A program made the translations under genes and the position numbers. Of a stretch of DNA of 64,000 nucleotides, positions 1-11,022 are shown one piece after another (position 1 is the stretch's first letter; each line of letters starts with the position of its first letter). The notes below the pieces were generated by a model that made no database searches, had not been told where the DNA came from, and worked only from the letters and a program-made list of their open reading frames with translations. Location: NCBI GenBank assembly GCA_007644065.1, contig VJWN01000007.1, forward strand, positions 2,634,167 through 2,698,166. Direction: 5' to 3'. The stretch comes from Margaritispora aquatica (lineage: Eukaryota > Ascomycota > Leotiomycetes > Helotiales > Discinellaceae).

Positions 1-39
1 ACTCGGAATTTTCCCTAGCTTACTGGGCATTCCCAATAG

Positions 40-879
40 TCAACCTTTTGCTCGGCCCTCATAACTCATTTACAAAACAACCGCCGTTCCTGCTTCTACG
101 TGAACCTCGATCCGGCCGCCGAGGAGTTTGTTCATCAGCCCGATCTCGACATCAAGGACCTCATCTCTCTCGAAGATGTGATGGAGGAGATGGGCCTCGG
201 GCCTAACGGCGGCCTCATATACTGCTTCGAGTTCCTGCTCGAGAACCTCGATTTCATAACCGATGCTATTGATCCTGTCACCGAGGAGCAGCTAATCATC
301 ATCGACATGCCTGGCCAGATCGAACTCTATACGCACGTTCCCGTGCTGCCAGAACTAGTCAGGCATCTCACAAAGTCAGGTTCACTCGCCGTGAATCTGT
401 GCGCTGCATATCTGCTAGAAGCGACATTCGTGGTGGATAGGGCGAAATTCTTTGCGGGAACCCTGAGTGCTATGTCGGCCATGATCATGTTGGAAATTCC
501 ACATGTTAATGTGCTATCAAAAATGGACTTGGTGAAAGGGCAAGTAGGAAAGAGAGAATTGAAACGCTTCCTCGATCCAGATACAACGCTTCTAGACGAT
601 GACCCAACAGAGCAAGAAGAAGATGACGGACGGGGCGAAGTGGGAGACTCGGATACAATGATGCGAGGAAAGAGCTTCAAGCGTCTAAATAAGGCAGTTG
701 CAGGTCTCATAGACAGCTTCAGCATGGTGTCATATCTCCGATTAGACGTGCAGGAAGAAGACAGTGTGGGTAGCATACTAAGCTATATTGATGATGCTAT
801 CCAGTACCACGAAGCACAGGAACCGAAAGAGCCCAAGGGAGAAGATATGGATTTCGATGAAGGTGAACTGGATGTTTAG
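40..879 (+). CDS. GPN3: GPN-loop GTPase 3 (GPN3), 3' part
   Basis: This is the last exon of a GPN-loop GTPase of the GPN3 type. Family knowledge: these GTPases assist assembly and nuclear import of RNA polymerase II. The window begins inside an intron; the acceptor TAG ends at 39, and the exon opens with STFCSALITHLQ, which continues a Walker A (GK-ST) motif lying off the left edge. Visible are the NLDPAAE switch I motif, the diagnostic Gly-Pro-Asn loop (GLGPNGG), the switch II motif DMPGQIELYTH, and the guanine-specificity motif SKMDL. The tail is acidic, as usual for fungal GPN3. The P-loop exon and the true start are outside the window, so the gene is partial at its 5' end. It converges on the APQ12-like gene 425 bp downstream. 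Confidence 0.93.
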   Translation, partial: STFCSALITHLQNNRRSCFYVNLDPAAEEFVHQPDLDIKDLISLEDVMEEMGLGPNGGLIYCFEFLLENLDFITDAIDPVTEEQLIIIDMPGQIELYTHVPVLPELVRHLTKSGSLAVNLCAAYLLEATFVVDRAKFFAGTLSAMSAMIMLEIPHVNVLSKMDLVKGQVGKRELKRFLDPDTTLLDDDPTEQEEDDGRGEVGDSDTMMRGKSFKRLNKAVAGLIDSFSMVSYLRLDVQEEDSVGSILSYIDDAIQYHEAQEPKEPKGEDMDFDEGELDV

Positions 880-1304
880 ATTGAGATATCCGGTTTTGAT
901 TTTATTGGCGCATGGCGGGATCTGGCTGGGAATGTTAGTTTAAAGCATAGCGGGCGGCGTTGGTGATGATGGAACTTTCCACAAGTTGTGGGATATTGAA
1001 TTAAGATTTCATGTTCATTAAAACTATGCCTTAGCACCCAGACGGTGTTCCATCAACGCCAGTGACCTTGACTGCTTCCCCGACTCCATTCACGAGAGCA
1101 AGACACAAAAGTAGAGTCCATCCCATCCCGTTTATCCTGTGGCATGAAGACAAAGCTTCGCCAATCAAAGCCAAAGCCATCCCATAATTGTCGCAAGATA
1201 GCCCTTTTCCGATTCCTTCCCATCCCTAGTCCATCCATCTGTCCATCTTTCCATCTTGCCAGTATCTCTTCGCTACCAGACCAACCTTAATCTCCCTCAC
1301 AACC
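880..1304. other. intergenic region between convergent genes
   Basis: This gap separates the stop codons of GPN3 and the APQ12-like gene, so it should carry both 3' UTRs. It has A/T-rich stretches but no ORF or RNA gene that I can support. Confidence 0.6.
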
Positions 1305-1885
1305 TCACCTCTGTCCATAACCCCCATAACCACCATAGCTCTTCCCCGCCCTCCCGGCCCCCGCACCAGCGCCAGCGCTCAAACCCTCCCACCTCCTGTA
1401 CTCCCTCCACCACACCCTCCTCACCTCCGTCCCCCACTCGACCAAATCACCGACCGTCTTCTCCACGCCGCGCTCCCTCACAACAAGCACCAGCACCACG
1501 ACGGCGCCCCAGAACAACACCCGGAACACCAGCCGCGTCCACCACACCAGCATGCGGCGCATCACGTTCAGCACCTGCAGCGACACCAGCAGCGTGAGCA
1601 GCAAGATGCCGACCGCGGCCCAGGAGGGCGAGTCGTGTAGGAGGCGCACGAACGCGTCGAGGATCGGCGTGAGTGTTGGGAGGAGAGAGGTGTAGAGCGT
1701 TGTGAGGAGCGCGATGAGCGGGGAGAGCATGGGCTGGAGCGTCGTGAAGTAGAAGGTTAGGAGGGCGGAGGCGTATTCTGTGGTGGGAGGCGTTAGTTAT
1801 GGTTGGTTTGGTGATGAAGGGGCGCAGAGAGCGCGGTAGGAGAGGAACTGGGACGGGGAGTGTGCTTACCGTGAAGGATATCCAT
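1305..1885 (-). CDS. APQ12: APQ12-like nuclear envelope/ER membrane protein
   Basis: Two exons: 1870-1885 and 1305-1777, joined by a GTAAGC...CAG intron, giving about 162 residues. The tiny first exon encodes MDILH plus one base and splices in frame to EYASALLTFYF. Two hydrophobic segments are visible: a long one around AVGILLLTLLVSLQVL and a second around FWGAVVVLVLVV. Basic and aromatic residues follow (VWWREYRRW), then an Ala/Gly-rich tail ending in GGYGGYG. This layout matches fungal APQ12 proteins, which in yeast act at the nuclear envelope and ER in nuclear pore assembly, lipid homeostasis and mRNA export. The assignment rests on topology and overall resemblance, not on a catalytic motif. 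The gene lies downstream of sld3 on the same strand. Confidence 0.8.
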
Positions 1886-2596
1886 CTTTACTAAGGTGAG
1901 GTAGCTATTGCCTAGCTAAGCTTCTACCAAGCAATAACAAGCTGTTTGATCAGTCCACTGCCACTGTCCCAGCGGCAGGAAGTTTATCTCAATAACTAGA
2001 GACTGTCGCAAACCGGTAGGAGCGGAAAGTAGTGAGATCGGGAAGCAAGAAATCGATCGCTGCTTGCATCCAGAAATATTTCGGTTCAGCTCTGAAGCCC
2101 GTATTCGCGCAGATTGACAGATGGCAGGCGAGTATGCGTAGGACTGATGGAAATGGCAGAGACGACGTCAATACATCGGCAACTGTCGCTTCCTTGTTGT
2201 CGTGTTTGCGTTTGAGTATTGATAAGCTCTCGATCGCGCCAGACATGAGTGATGTTCTGGAAGCTGCACCCTGGGCGGTCACTCGCTAACTCTAGCATGT
2301 GCATGTGGAGAGACTTAGCGAGCCCCTTTTTAGTATACCTAGGTTAGCAAGCAAATAAACACATGCAGTTCTTAATTCACAATGAGCATTCCCTCAGGAT
2401 TGTGAGATTGGATTTCATTTCTCTGACATGGATTGATGCGTCCTTATCTATATAGAACAGCAGACAGGTATACGGATACTCCCCACCCACTATAAGAATT
2501 CAAACAAACTCCATCGCTATGCATCGAGCAACCTATTTATATCCTGACCATGTAATGCAACGATGCAACGCTATGCCTAACTCCTACACAAACCCA
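1886..2596. other. intergenic region (APQ12 promoter, sld3 3' UTR)
   Basis: This 0.7-kb gap between two genes on the minus strand should hold the sld3 3' UTR and the APQ12 promoter. Overlapping open frames of 72-97 codons on both strands around 1989-2304 show no recognisable motif and are not called. Confidence 0.5.
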
Positions 2597-5559
2597 TCAT
2601 GCCAAATCGTCAATGTCATTATCATCATCCCACCCAAGACACGCGTAAATAGAATCCTCTTTCGGCTTTGTTCTCTCAAACATCTGCGTAATTGGAGATG
2701 AAGCCCGCTCTTCTTCTCTGTTGCTGTTTGAATGATCAAAGCTGGGCACAGCAGGGTGACTATGATCAAAGCCATTTCCCGCGCTTCTCTTGATTGGTGT
2801 TTCCTGGATGCCATGTGTGTGACGACCCTCTGATGTCTTCACTGCAGAGTCAGGCACCCCGGAAAATAACTGTGCACTTGACCTGCGTATATGAATTGGC
2901 GAAGAGGGGGGCAATCCTCCAAAGCCTTCGTCGTTGGCTCGCACAACTGAGTGTTTCCTTGTAGGTGTTGCCTGGACGGATAAGAACATAGAGGTTCTCC
3001 CTGGCAGCTCATCTTGCGATACTCGGTGGACAGACTGCGGAATGCTTGGCAAGCTCGAAGCGGGCACGAATGAGCTCTCAGCAGAATCTATTTGCCTTGC
3101 TGATGACGGAATAGCTTCAAATCCCATATCTTTCCGCCGTACCGCCTTGGGGGTAGCTGTGATCTGTACGCTTTGGAAGAATGGATTCCTGATCGGCTTC
3201 TTCGATTCTAGGGCTTGTTAGCAACATGCCTTGGACAGAGGTGAATTTGGCATACTTCGAGAATGTGACACGCCAGAAGAGCGTTTCTCTATTGTCTCCG
3301 CGAAAGACTTTCCAGCAAGTTCACGATTTGGTCTCTTGAGGGCGGAAATAGCATCCCTGAGCTCTGCCTCCACAACTGCTTTTTGCTTCTCTTTTGGATT
3401 TGTTTTGGCAACAATATCTGGCATCATATTGCTCATGTCAACTTCTCTTTGTGAAAATCTCTTGCTGTTTAAGACACCACCTCGGTTGGCGGTAAATGAT
3501 TGGGAATCAGCAATAGGTATGCTAGATAGAGAAGGTGCCTCGCTAGCTTCTCTTTTCATCATCATACCAGATGGCATAGTTGCTGAGCGCATGAGAGCTA
3601 TTTTCTTGTTAGGTCCAGATGACATGCTTCGTCGCTCGCGATCGTCACTCAGGACGCGTTTTAGGGTTCTGGCCTCGCGAGGTTTTACAGGAATTGGTCG
3701 TTTGGTGGCCGCTCCTGGTCGCGAAGGCGCATTCGAGAAGCTCGTGGATTTAGACAACTTAGGTTTGCTCTGTGGGACAGCGACAGGCCCACCCAGCTTA
3801 CGATTAATAGTTGCACATCTGTCTGGGAGACGAGCCGAAAAACTAGATTAACAGGATTAGAATATGAGCAGACCGAACAGTGATATAACTTACAATGGTG
3901 CGATAACATCAACACAGAAATCTCGAGGTATGTTGTCCGTATGTTTCATTTGTAAATCGTGACCAAGTGGAATAAGATTTACGTCAGGTGCGTTTGATGA
4001 TTCCGAGACTAGAGATTGCCAGATACATAGTCTATCAACATGGACATCGATAAGAGTTGATAAATTATCAGACTTCTTGGTTTTAGTAGACCTCCCTTTA
4101 GCATCCGAGACTTCAACACTGGTAAGAGTTAGAGGGAGTCCAGGATTACCTGCTTCTGGAAGTGAAGCCAATGGTTGAAGAGCTAGGACCTCTAGTATGA
4201 TAATCATCTGAAGCTGGGTCTCGCGTATACGAAGATGGGATATACGAGCTTTAGTAAGCTCCTCTTTCGAACTACCAGGAGCTCCAGATTCAGCCTCATC
4301 ATCATGCGATCTCCACCATCGTCGGATGAGTGCATCTTCAGCGAGGTAGAGCCCGTTCTTCCCAATCTTCACTTTCTTGGTACTTTTCCGTTTCTTCGCC
4401 TTATTCGCTAATGCTTCATCCCCACTATGATCATTAATATCGATCAAGGAAATACACATAGGAATTCCATCACGGTACTTTTTCTCTATGAGTGTAGTTG
4501 AGATGACCAGGCTTTCAAGAAACGCAATGTAGTCATTCATATCAAGAATTGAGTCGAGATCTAGATGAAATGCTGCACGAGCCCTCGATAACGGACCTTT
4601 GGCAAAATATGCTAATGATGCCTATCAAATATAAGCATTAACTCCAAGCTTGAACGGAACAGCTTGCCTTTGAAAGATATAAAGCCTCCAGGTAATGATT
4701 CCGCACCATTTCAAAGATTTCAGTTGCAGTTGGTTGGGATAAGACTTCTTCTACCGGAGCAGGTACGACAATTGTAGGGAGAGAAAATGATTCGGCCTTT
4801 GCCAGCTCTGATGGAGGAGCTTGAGCATCAGCCTCCTGGGCAGGTGAATCCGTTGAAAAGCTAGTGGTAGGGCGCTTTACCATCTCCTGAATAAGTTCAA
4901 TGGCCAGACGTTTCTTTTTACTATATTGATTCGCTTCTGGGGTTACGGTTGGTTTCTGGTCCTCGACAGCTGGGACTTTGGATGTCTTGGTGACATCTTG
5001 CCGGGAAGCAACAGCTGATACCCTCAATTGTTTAAGGTTTATCCAAGAGCCAAGCTGAAATAAGACATAAAGTCCACGACTTTCGCGTTCTACTGCCAAG
5101 AGAGTATGCGTATTTTCAACTCTGGCTATCAAGATATGTAGCTGGTTACCCATTCTTTCATCGAGCTCCAGAACTTTGACATGCGCTTCGAAGAGTCTGG
5201 ATTGTGGGAGTGTTTTGGCTGAAGAAACAATATCAATCGCAGAAAGTGGAAGGTCTGATCGGGGGAGAAGTAGCAATGGTTGTAGAGTTCGAGATTTCAC
5301 ATTGACAGTAGCTGGGTACGGCTTGTCTCAATTAGCAATTTTCCAAAGTTTCGTGTTTGTCACTCACTCTGACAGTAAAACTGTCTTTCAGAAGATCATC
5401 CATTGTATTATCATCCCGCTTCCTTTTTCTTGCATCAAGTCCAACATAGCTTGGCGCATCGCTGTTGAGTGAATTGTCTGATGCTGGCGTAAGTATACCG
5501 GACCGTGGTTGGGATCTAAGAGACGCGTCGGAGACAAGATTTTGATGTTGACTGAACAT
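2597..5559 (-). CDS. sld3: DNA replication initiation factor Sld3 (Treslin/TICRR counterpart)
   Basis: Five exons: 5368-5559, 4668-5321, 3894-4621, 3256-3842 and 2597-3207, giving about 923 residues; all phases agree. Sld3 is phosphorylated by CDK, binds Dpb11 and Cdc45, and drives assembly of the replicative helicase at origins. Support comes from the conserved Sld3-Treslin region: SRTLQPLLLLPRSDLPLS early on, then SLAYFAKGPLSRARAAFH, then the basic KKRKSTKKVK stretch, EDALIRRWW, and the helix RISHLRIRETQLQMIIILEV. The C-terminal third is disordered and basic with many SP/TP sites (SSPIHIRR, SSPITQMF), as expected for CDK control. The intron at 4622-4667 begins with GC rather than GT; only this junction gives the conserved reading YLSK-ASLAYF. 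The others are GT-AG. Confidence 0.9.
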
Positions 5560-6972
5560 ATCAATGAAATATCAGATACTGTGGTTTGGCGCCCTCATTA
5601 TCTGATAGGAGCCTCTTAGATTGAAAGATGCTGGGGTGGTATGTGTCGTGGTATCTCTATGTGGTGGGATGAAGTTTGTCGTGTTCCGACGCGACGAGGC
5701 TGTGAGAATAATGTGGGCCCAGGAAACCGAACCAACAGAATTGCATTATGAATTGAGGTTAGTTGAGGGAACTCTCTCAGCCTTACAACAACAGCGAGTA
5801 CAGGTAATCACTAGTTCATACTACTTTAGCACTTTTAGGGGATCTAAATCTTTTCAAATTTCTCCCACACTCTGCCATAGTTGAAGTTACGCATGTACCA
5901 GAAGTGGGGTCCTGAGTTACATGCAATTCAATCTTAGGCCTCATTTCGACTCATCCTCTAGCATCTATGTGCTGACCTGAGTTTTCTCTTGCACCAAGCT
6001 CTGACCGAGTTGCCATCGCAAGCCTTGATTGCAAATTGATCTACAAAAAAGGCCTAGGTAGGTCGTGGGGTACGCAGCTTCTTGTTGCTGCCTGAACAGA
6101 TTGGGGTCGCAACATTATAAGACATATTATTACTCGTGCTGCTTGTGCTTTCTGTACCTACCAAAGCTCTTGAGAGTCAAGAGAAACCGAGAATTCCTTC
6201 AAGGATAACACGGAAGCAAAACTGGAAGATTTAGAACCGATTGGTTATTAAGACTTTGGCGACCGTTGATCCGGCTTCACATTTGCCACACTTTGTTCAA
6301 GGTGGCGATATTAACGCGTCCCTCATCCGGGTTGGTTTGGGCAGATGCCATTTATGACTGTTGCCATCAGGGATCTGTGCGGAAGATGGAGAGAAAGTGA
6401 GGCCGAAATGAGAAAACAAAGCACAAAGTCAAGCGCAGTTACGAGTGGGCAATATCAAATATCTGGTTGGCTATCAGAGAAGTTCGTTAAGGTATGCTTT
6501 TCTTTGCGAAGGCAAGCCTTGTTGTTGTCTGGCGTGTCTGGCTCGTCTGTCTTGACCCCGGACGACTCGCTCCAAGCGAGAAGCTAGTATTATGGAGCGG
6601 AGGGAGGAAATTAAGGCTAAAGTTACCAGGATCTGATTAGCTTCTCCAACTTCCCTCAAATTGAGCCACACCTCAGAGCCCCCATTATTTGTTGCTGTGG
6701 CTCGAAGCTCTTCTATCTTGTATCACAGTCCAAATTCCAATGTTTGTGTTGTGCCTACTACAACTTGTGCACCTTCAATTGTGATTACTGCAAGCTTGAT
6801 CTCACCTACTATTGCTACTCTCTACTCTCAAGCAAATTGTTATAGCTATCTGTTGATTCGTATCCGATCACCCTTCAGTTCAAGCGTCCTAAAATGCGCG
6901 GCCATCGACGCTAAGAAACTAAGATACTTTGCGCCGCAATAAACCACCACCACAACTATTTCACCATCGGTC
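5560..6972. other. divergent promoter region sld3 / sskB
   Basis: This 1.4-kb gap lies between two outward-facing genes and must contain both promoters and 5' UTRs. Pyrimidine-rich stretches occur before the MAPKKK start. The ORFs here (at most 93 codons) show no recognisable protein motif. Confidence 0.5.
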
Positions 6973-9900
6973 ATGAGTGTTGAGTTATCACCTCGATCAG
7001 TGCGCTTTTCCCACCAGAACGAACTCGATCTCAAAACGCCGCGGGTTATGGAACGTCCGCATGTCCAGACGAGCGATTCAGGCGGTTCAGGATCATCTGC
7101 AGACCAAGATGACCATGGTTCCGAAATCAGAACGCCAGCGACCTCAGTTAACTTGTCCCCTCTGGACGGTCGGCCGCAGATGAACAGTCTTAATTCAAGC
7201 ATGCAAAGTCATAGGGGAAGCATTGATACAAATGGCACTTACGGAACACCATACACGCCAAATCCCCCTCCACTCAACGGCACATCGAGGCCTCAAAGAC
7301 CCAGCACGCTAGCTCGAATACCTTCAAGCACATATGCTCCTGCTCGACGTCCTCCTCAACCTCCTTATATCTCGGTTGCCGAGAGGAATCGCTCTGGATC
7401 GACCTCTCGTTTTCGACAAGATCCGAATGCATCATATCGGGCACAAGAGAGAGGATACATACAAAGGCTAAGGCAAGATCAACCAGGCGAATACTTTGAG
7501 CCATATACTCCTAGCATCGGATACGGTACTGGATCAGATACAGAAGAAGAGTCTCCATCGGAACCTCATTTTGAAAACGATCCCTACGAAAATCAAGAAA
7601 CTCTATTATTTTATGGAAATGATGATCTTCAACCAACAGTTGAAGATCTCAAAGATCCTGCAAACCGAGAACGATTGGAGTGGCATGGTATGTTAGCCTC
7701 GGTTCTCACTGGGGATGTTGTGAGACAGGAAAAGAAGCGACTCATCGGTGCTGCGGAAAAGCAAGGCGCCTCTGAGTTGGCAAATGAAATCTGGGTTGGT
7801 GTTCGTGCCAGAGTATGTGGACGTACGTTAGCTGCACAACGGAGAATGCTTGATGATACGAGATCTAGTCTAGATGCTCAACTAGATGAAATCATTAGGT
7901 TCCAGGTTCAAGGAGAGAGTGAAGCAGGAAAGCCTCCAATCGAGCAAGTCCGAGATGTTGTCAAGAAGATCGAGAAATGTGAAGGTCTCTTCCCATCTCG
8001 AGGTGCCCTGGAGAAAGTTCATCCGATGGCATCATCTGTGCAATATCATACGACTTGCGATGCCATCTTGTCATGGCATAATACCACAGAGCTTATCAAC
8101 GTAGAACTAGGAATCTTGCAAAATTGGGTGGGAAATCCGGAACTGGACTTCAACAGAGCTAAAGAGCGATCACCATCGGGCAACGGACTTTCTGATGAGT
8201 CTTCATTTATCGATAGATTACTAAAGGAGGATGGACTTCGCTCTTTACAAGGAGACAAAAGCATTCTGATAGGGGTATCAGAGGTCATCATGAAGGCCAA
8301 ACGAACTCTGATTCAAAATGCAGAGTCCTTCCTCAAGCGTCATCTACCGCCGTATATCGAGGAATTATTGACATTGATCAACTTTCCTTCCAGGCTTATC
8401 GAAGAAATTATCAAAGTTCGTCTCCAATTTGCAAGGAAGATGAAGGATTCTGCTCAGCAGAATTCCATGATGCAAGAACAAATGATCTCCCAGTTTCAAA
8501 TTCTTCTGAATCTCGCCATTAGGATCAAGCAAGAGTACCTAACGATATCACAACCAGAGCCCGGATGGGATCTCCCGCCATGTATTGATGAGGGATTTGA
8601 TCAAGTCGTTCTAGATGCATTGAGATTCTACTTCAAGATGCTGAATTGGAAACTTGGAGGTAACAAGAATACCTTTAAGGAGGCCGAGGTACTTGAGCAG
8701 GAATGGGAGTTTTCGAATGAAATAGGTCGACATCTACAAGGAGGTGACATTGAAGTTGCCGAGCAGTTTACCTCACTTACTCATAAGGCATTCCTCCGCC
8801 TTAGCCAAACATTCGAACGAGAACTTCAACGGAAGCCCAAAGAGACAGTTGCTGAAATGACCAAACGCTACAAGCAGAGTTTAGACTCTGTACGTGTTCG
8901 TCAGCGGATGTTACAAAGATTCTCGCGAGTATTAAGCGACAATTTCGAGAATTCGACAGACTTTAGCATTTCCATGCAACAAAATGGTTTGGATCATCTA
9001 TACGCAAGGCTGATCGAAAGTGGTCATTTCCTCGTTTACACAGCCACCATGGAGCACGACGGTATTTTCTTGATTGCTTCCCCATCATTGTACAACCGTA
9101 CCCACGAAATCCAGGCAATTCTTGGAACATGCTATCACGCCGAAGGTGCACAAGAAGATCCGACGAGTCCGTATGTTTTGGTACTTCGCCCAGAAAGTTA
9201 TATTCCTTGGGATGGTCGACGAGTAGATGTTAGTATTCGAGAATCACCATTGGATGTCAAAATGGGGAACTTGCGACTCATTGCCGACGGAACGCAAAGC
9301 AGGCTATCAAATGCTAGAGGCGCCTTCCTTGAAACGATCGAAATGCACTTGGACATGGTCGTGGAACAGCGATCCAACCTAAAGAAAGTTAACCTGAAAT
9401 TGACCGAGATTAAGAAGGTTGTCTACAAGTTGTCCAATCTGATAATGGACAGTGTGGAGATAGTTCGAAAACAAACTCAAGGCTTAGATTGTCAAGAGTT
9501 GATCCAAACCTGCTTTGTATTTGCAACCGAATTTGGCCAAAGATCTTTACTCCACATGGATCGTAACCGCAAGCAAATGAACAATCTCAAGCTCACCAAA
9601 CTCGCATTGGATTGGGTCAGCTTCATTTGCGACGATTGCATCGCTACCGACAGGAAAACATTTCGTTGGGCGGTTCTAGCCTTGGAATTTGCAATGCTTA
9701 TGACACAAGGCCAACACGTTCTTGCTTTGGGGGAAGAGGAGTATGCTCGGCTTCGTGCAAAGGTTGCAGGTTGCATGTCCCTCCTTATTTCACATTTCGA
9801 TATAATGGGTGCCCGATCAACTTTGGCAGCTCAAGCCGAAAAGCAACGTATCGAAGCCATGGCAGGACAATTCAGGAAAATGGACATGAGTCGTATGGCC

Positions 9901-11022
9901 GACGATGAGGAATCTTCTCAATATGTCAGCGAAAATCGTATGGAACAGTTGGTTGAACTTGATGAAATCCGAAAGCAAAAGGAAGCTGAGAGACAGGCCC
10001 TGGGTCGGGTACTAGAAGAGTCGAGTGAGGCTGATAGGTCTTTGACATATTTGTCGTCATCTGCCTCCAACGTAAATATGCGCTGGCAGCAAGGTAATTT
10101 TGTTGGAGGCGGAACCTTTGGATCGGTATATGCTGCGATCAACCTCGATTCCGGCCATTTGATGGCAGTAAAGGAAATTCGTCTTCAAGATCCAACCCTC
10201 ATTCCCACAATTGCGGGTCAGATCAGGGATGAAATGAGCGTGTTGGAAGTTTTGGACCATCCTAACGTTGTCTCCTATCATGGAATAGAGGTGCACCGAG
10301 ACAAGGTCTATATCTTTATGGAATTTTGTTCAGGAGGATCCTTGGCCAACCTCTTAGAGCATGGTCGTATTGAGGATGAACAAGTCATCATGGTGTACGC
10401 TCTCCAACTACTTGAGGGTCTTGCTTACCTTCATGAAAGTCATATTATACATCGAGACATCAAACCAGAGAGTGAGTTTGGCAAATCTATTCTTGAATAT
10501 GGGCTAACTATTGTAGATATTCTTCTCAACCACAACGGTGTCATTAAATATGTCGATTTTGGAGCCGCCAAGGTCATCACTCGAAGCAGCGGCAAGACTC
10601 TTGTTGCTGCTGAACCTGGCAAAGCAAATAAGTCAATGACCGGAACGCCAATGTACATGTCACCTGAGATTATCAAAGGCGAGAATCCAGGGCGTGATGG
10701 TGCCGTCGACATCTGGTCTCTCGGATGTGTCATTCTCGAGATGGCCACTGGCCGTAGACCATGGGCATCACTCGACAATGAGTGGGCTATCATGTACAAT
10801 ATTGCTCAAGGCAATCCTCCTCAGCTTCCATCACCGGATCAGCTCAGTCCGCAAGGAATCGACTTTCTCTCGAAATGTTTCATCCGGGATCCAAGGAAGC
10901 GGGCTTCTGCTGCCGAGCTCCTCCAACACGACTGGATAATGGCAATCAAGTCACAGGTTGCCATCGAGCCTGGAACACCGAGCGATAGCGGATCGATTCA
11001 TTCCAGAGGAAGTGTCAGTTAA
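6973..11022 (+). CDS. sskB: MAP kinase kinase kinase of the HOG pathway (Ssk2/SskB/Wis4 type)
   Basis: Two exons, 6973-10471 and 10517-11022, give about 1334 residues. The family phosphorylates the MAPKK Pbs2 in the high-osmolarity stress cascade, downstream of a two-component relay. The first 210 residues are Ser/Pro-rich and disordered. A long conserved helical regulatory region follows (for example RVRQRMLQRFSRVLSDNFEN). The kinase domain fills the last 300 residues: Gly-rich loop GGGTFGSVYAA, AVKEI lysine, catalytic loop HRDIKPEN, DFGAAK, and activation segment MTGTPMYMSPE. The 45-nt intron 10472-10516 (GTGAGT...GTAG) has a length divisible by three and no stop, so the unspliced frame stays open. 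Splicing is needed to make the catalytic Asn of HRDIKPEN. The start has no competing upstream ATG in frame. Confidence 0.95.
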   Translation: MSVELSPRSVRFSHQNELDLKTPRVMERPHVQTSDSGGSGSSADQDDHGSEIRTPATSVNLSPLDGRPQMNSLNSSMQSHRGSIDTNGTYGTPYTPNPPPLNGTSRPQRPSTLARIPSSTYAPARRPPQPPYISVAERNRSGSTSRFRQDPNASYRAQERGYIQRLRQDQPGEYFEPYTPSIGYGTGSDTEEESPSEPHFENDPYENQETLLFYGNDDLQPTVEDLKDPANRERLEWHGMLASVLTGDVVRQEKKRLIGAAEKQGASELANEIWVGVRARVCGRTLAAQRRMLDDTRSSLDAQLDEIIRFQVQGESEAGKPPIEQVRDVVKKIEKCEGLFPSRGALEKVHPMASSVQYHTTCDAILSWHNTTELINVELGILQNWVGNPELDFNRAKERSPSGNGLSDESSFIDRLLKEDGLRSLQGDKSILIGVSEVIMKAKRTLIQNAESFLKRHLPPYIEELLTLINFPSRLIEEIIKVRLQFARKMKDSAQQNSMMQEQMISQFQILLNLAIRIKQEYLTISQPEPGWDLPPCIDEGFDQVVLDALRFYFKMLNWKLGGNKNTFKEAEVLEQEWEFSNEIGRHLQGGDIEVAEQFTSLTHKAFLRLSQTFERELQRKPKETVAEMTKRYKQSLDSVRVRQRMLQRFSRVLSDNFENSTDFSISMQQNGLDHLYARLIESGHFLVYTATMEHDGIFLIASPSLYNRTHEIQAILGTCYHAEGAQEDPTSPYVLVLRPESYIPWDGRRVDVSIRESPLDVKMGNLRLIADGTQSRLSNARGAFLETIEMHLDMVVEQRSNLKKVNLKLTEIKKVVYKLSNLIMDSVEIVRKQTQGLDCQELIQTCFVFATEFGQRSLLHMDRNRKQMNNLKLTKLALDWVSFICDDCIATDRKTFRWAVLALEFAMLMTQGQHVLALGEEEYARLRAKVAGCMSLLISHFDIMGARSTLAAQAEKQRIEAMAGQFRKMDMSRMADDEESSQYVSENRMEQLVELDEIRKQKEAERQALGRVLEESSEADRSLTYLSSSASNVNMRWQQGNFVGGGTFGSVYAAINLDSGHLMAVKEIRLQDPTLIPTIAGQIRDEMSVLEVLDHPNVVSYHGIEVHRDKVYIFMEFCSGGSLANLLEHGRIEDEQVIMVYALQLLEGLAYLHESHIIHRDIKPESEFGKSILEYGLTIVDILLNHNGVIKYVDFGAAKVITRSSGKTLVAAEPGKANKSMTGTPMYMSPEIIKGENPGRDGAVDIWSLGCVILEMATGRRPWASLDNEWAIMYNIAQGNPPQLPSPDQLSPQGIDFLSKCFIRDPRKRASAAELLQHDWIMAIKSQVAIEPGTPSDSGSIHSRGSVS

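Noticed and set aside
1256..1597. Pro/Ser-rich plus-strand frame
   Set aside because: It is antisense to the Ala/Gly-rich tail and TM region of the APQ12-like gene; low-complexity shadow.
2032..2289. 85-codon plus-strand and 97-codon minus-strand frames
   Set aside because: No start context, motif or exon partner; both strands are equally open, so coding cannot be argued.
3231..3851. Long plus-strand open frame (206 codons) opposite sld3
   Set aside because: It mirrors exon 4 of sld3, has no recognisable motif, and the minus-strand exons join with correct phases into a conserved Sld3.
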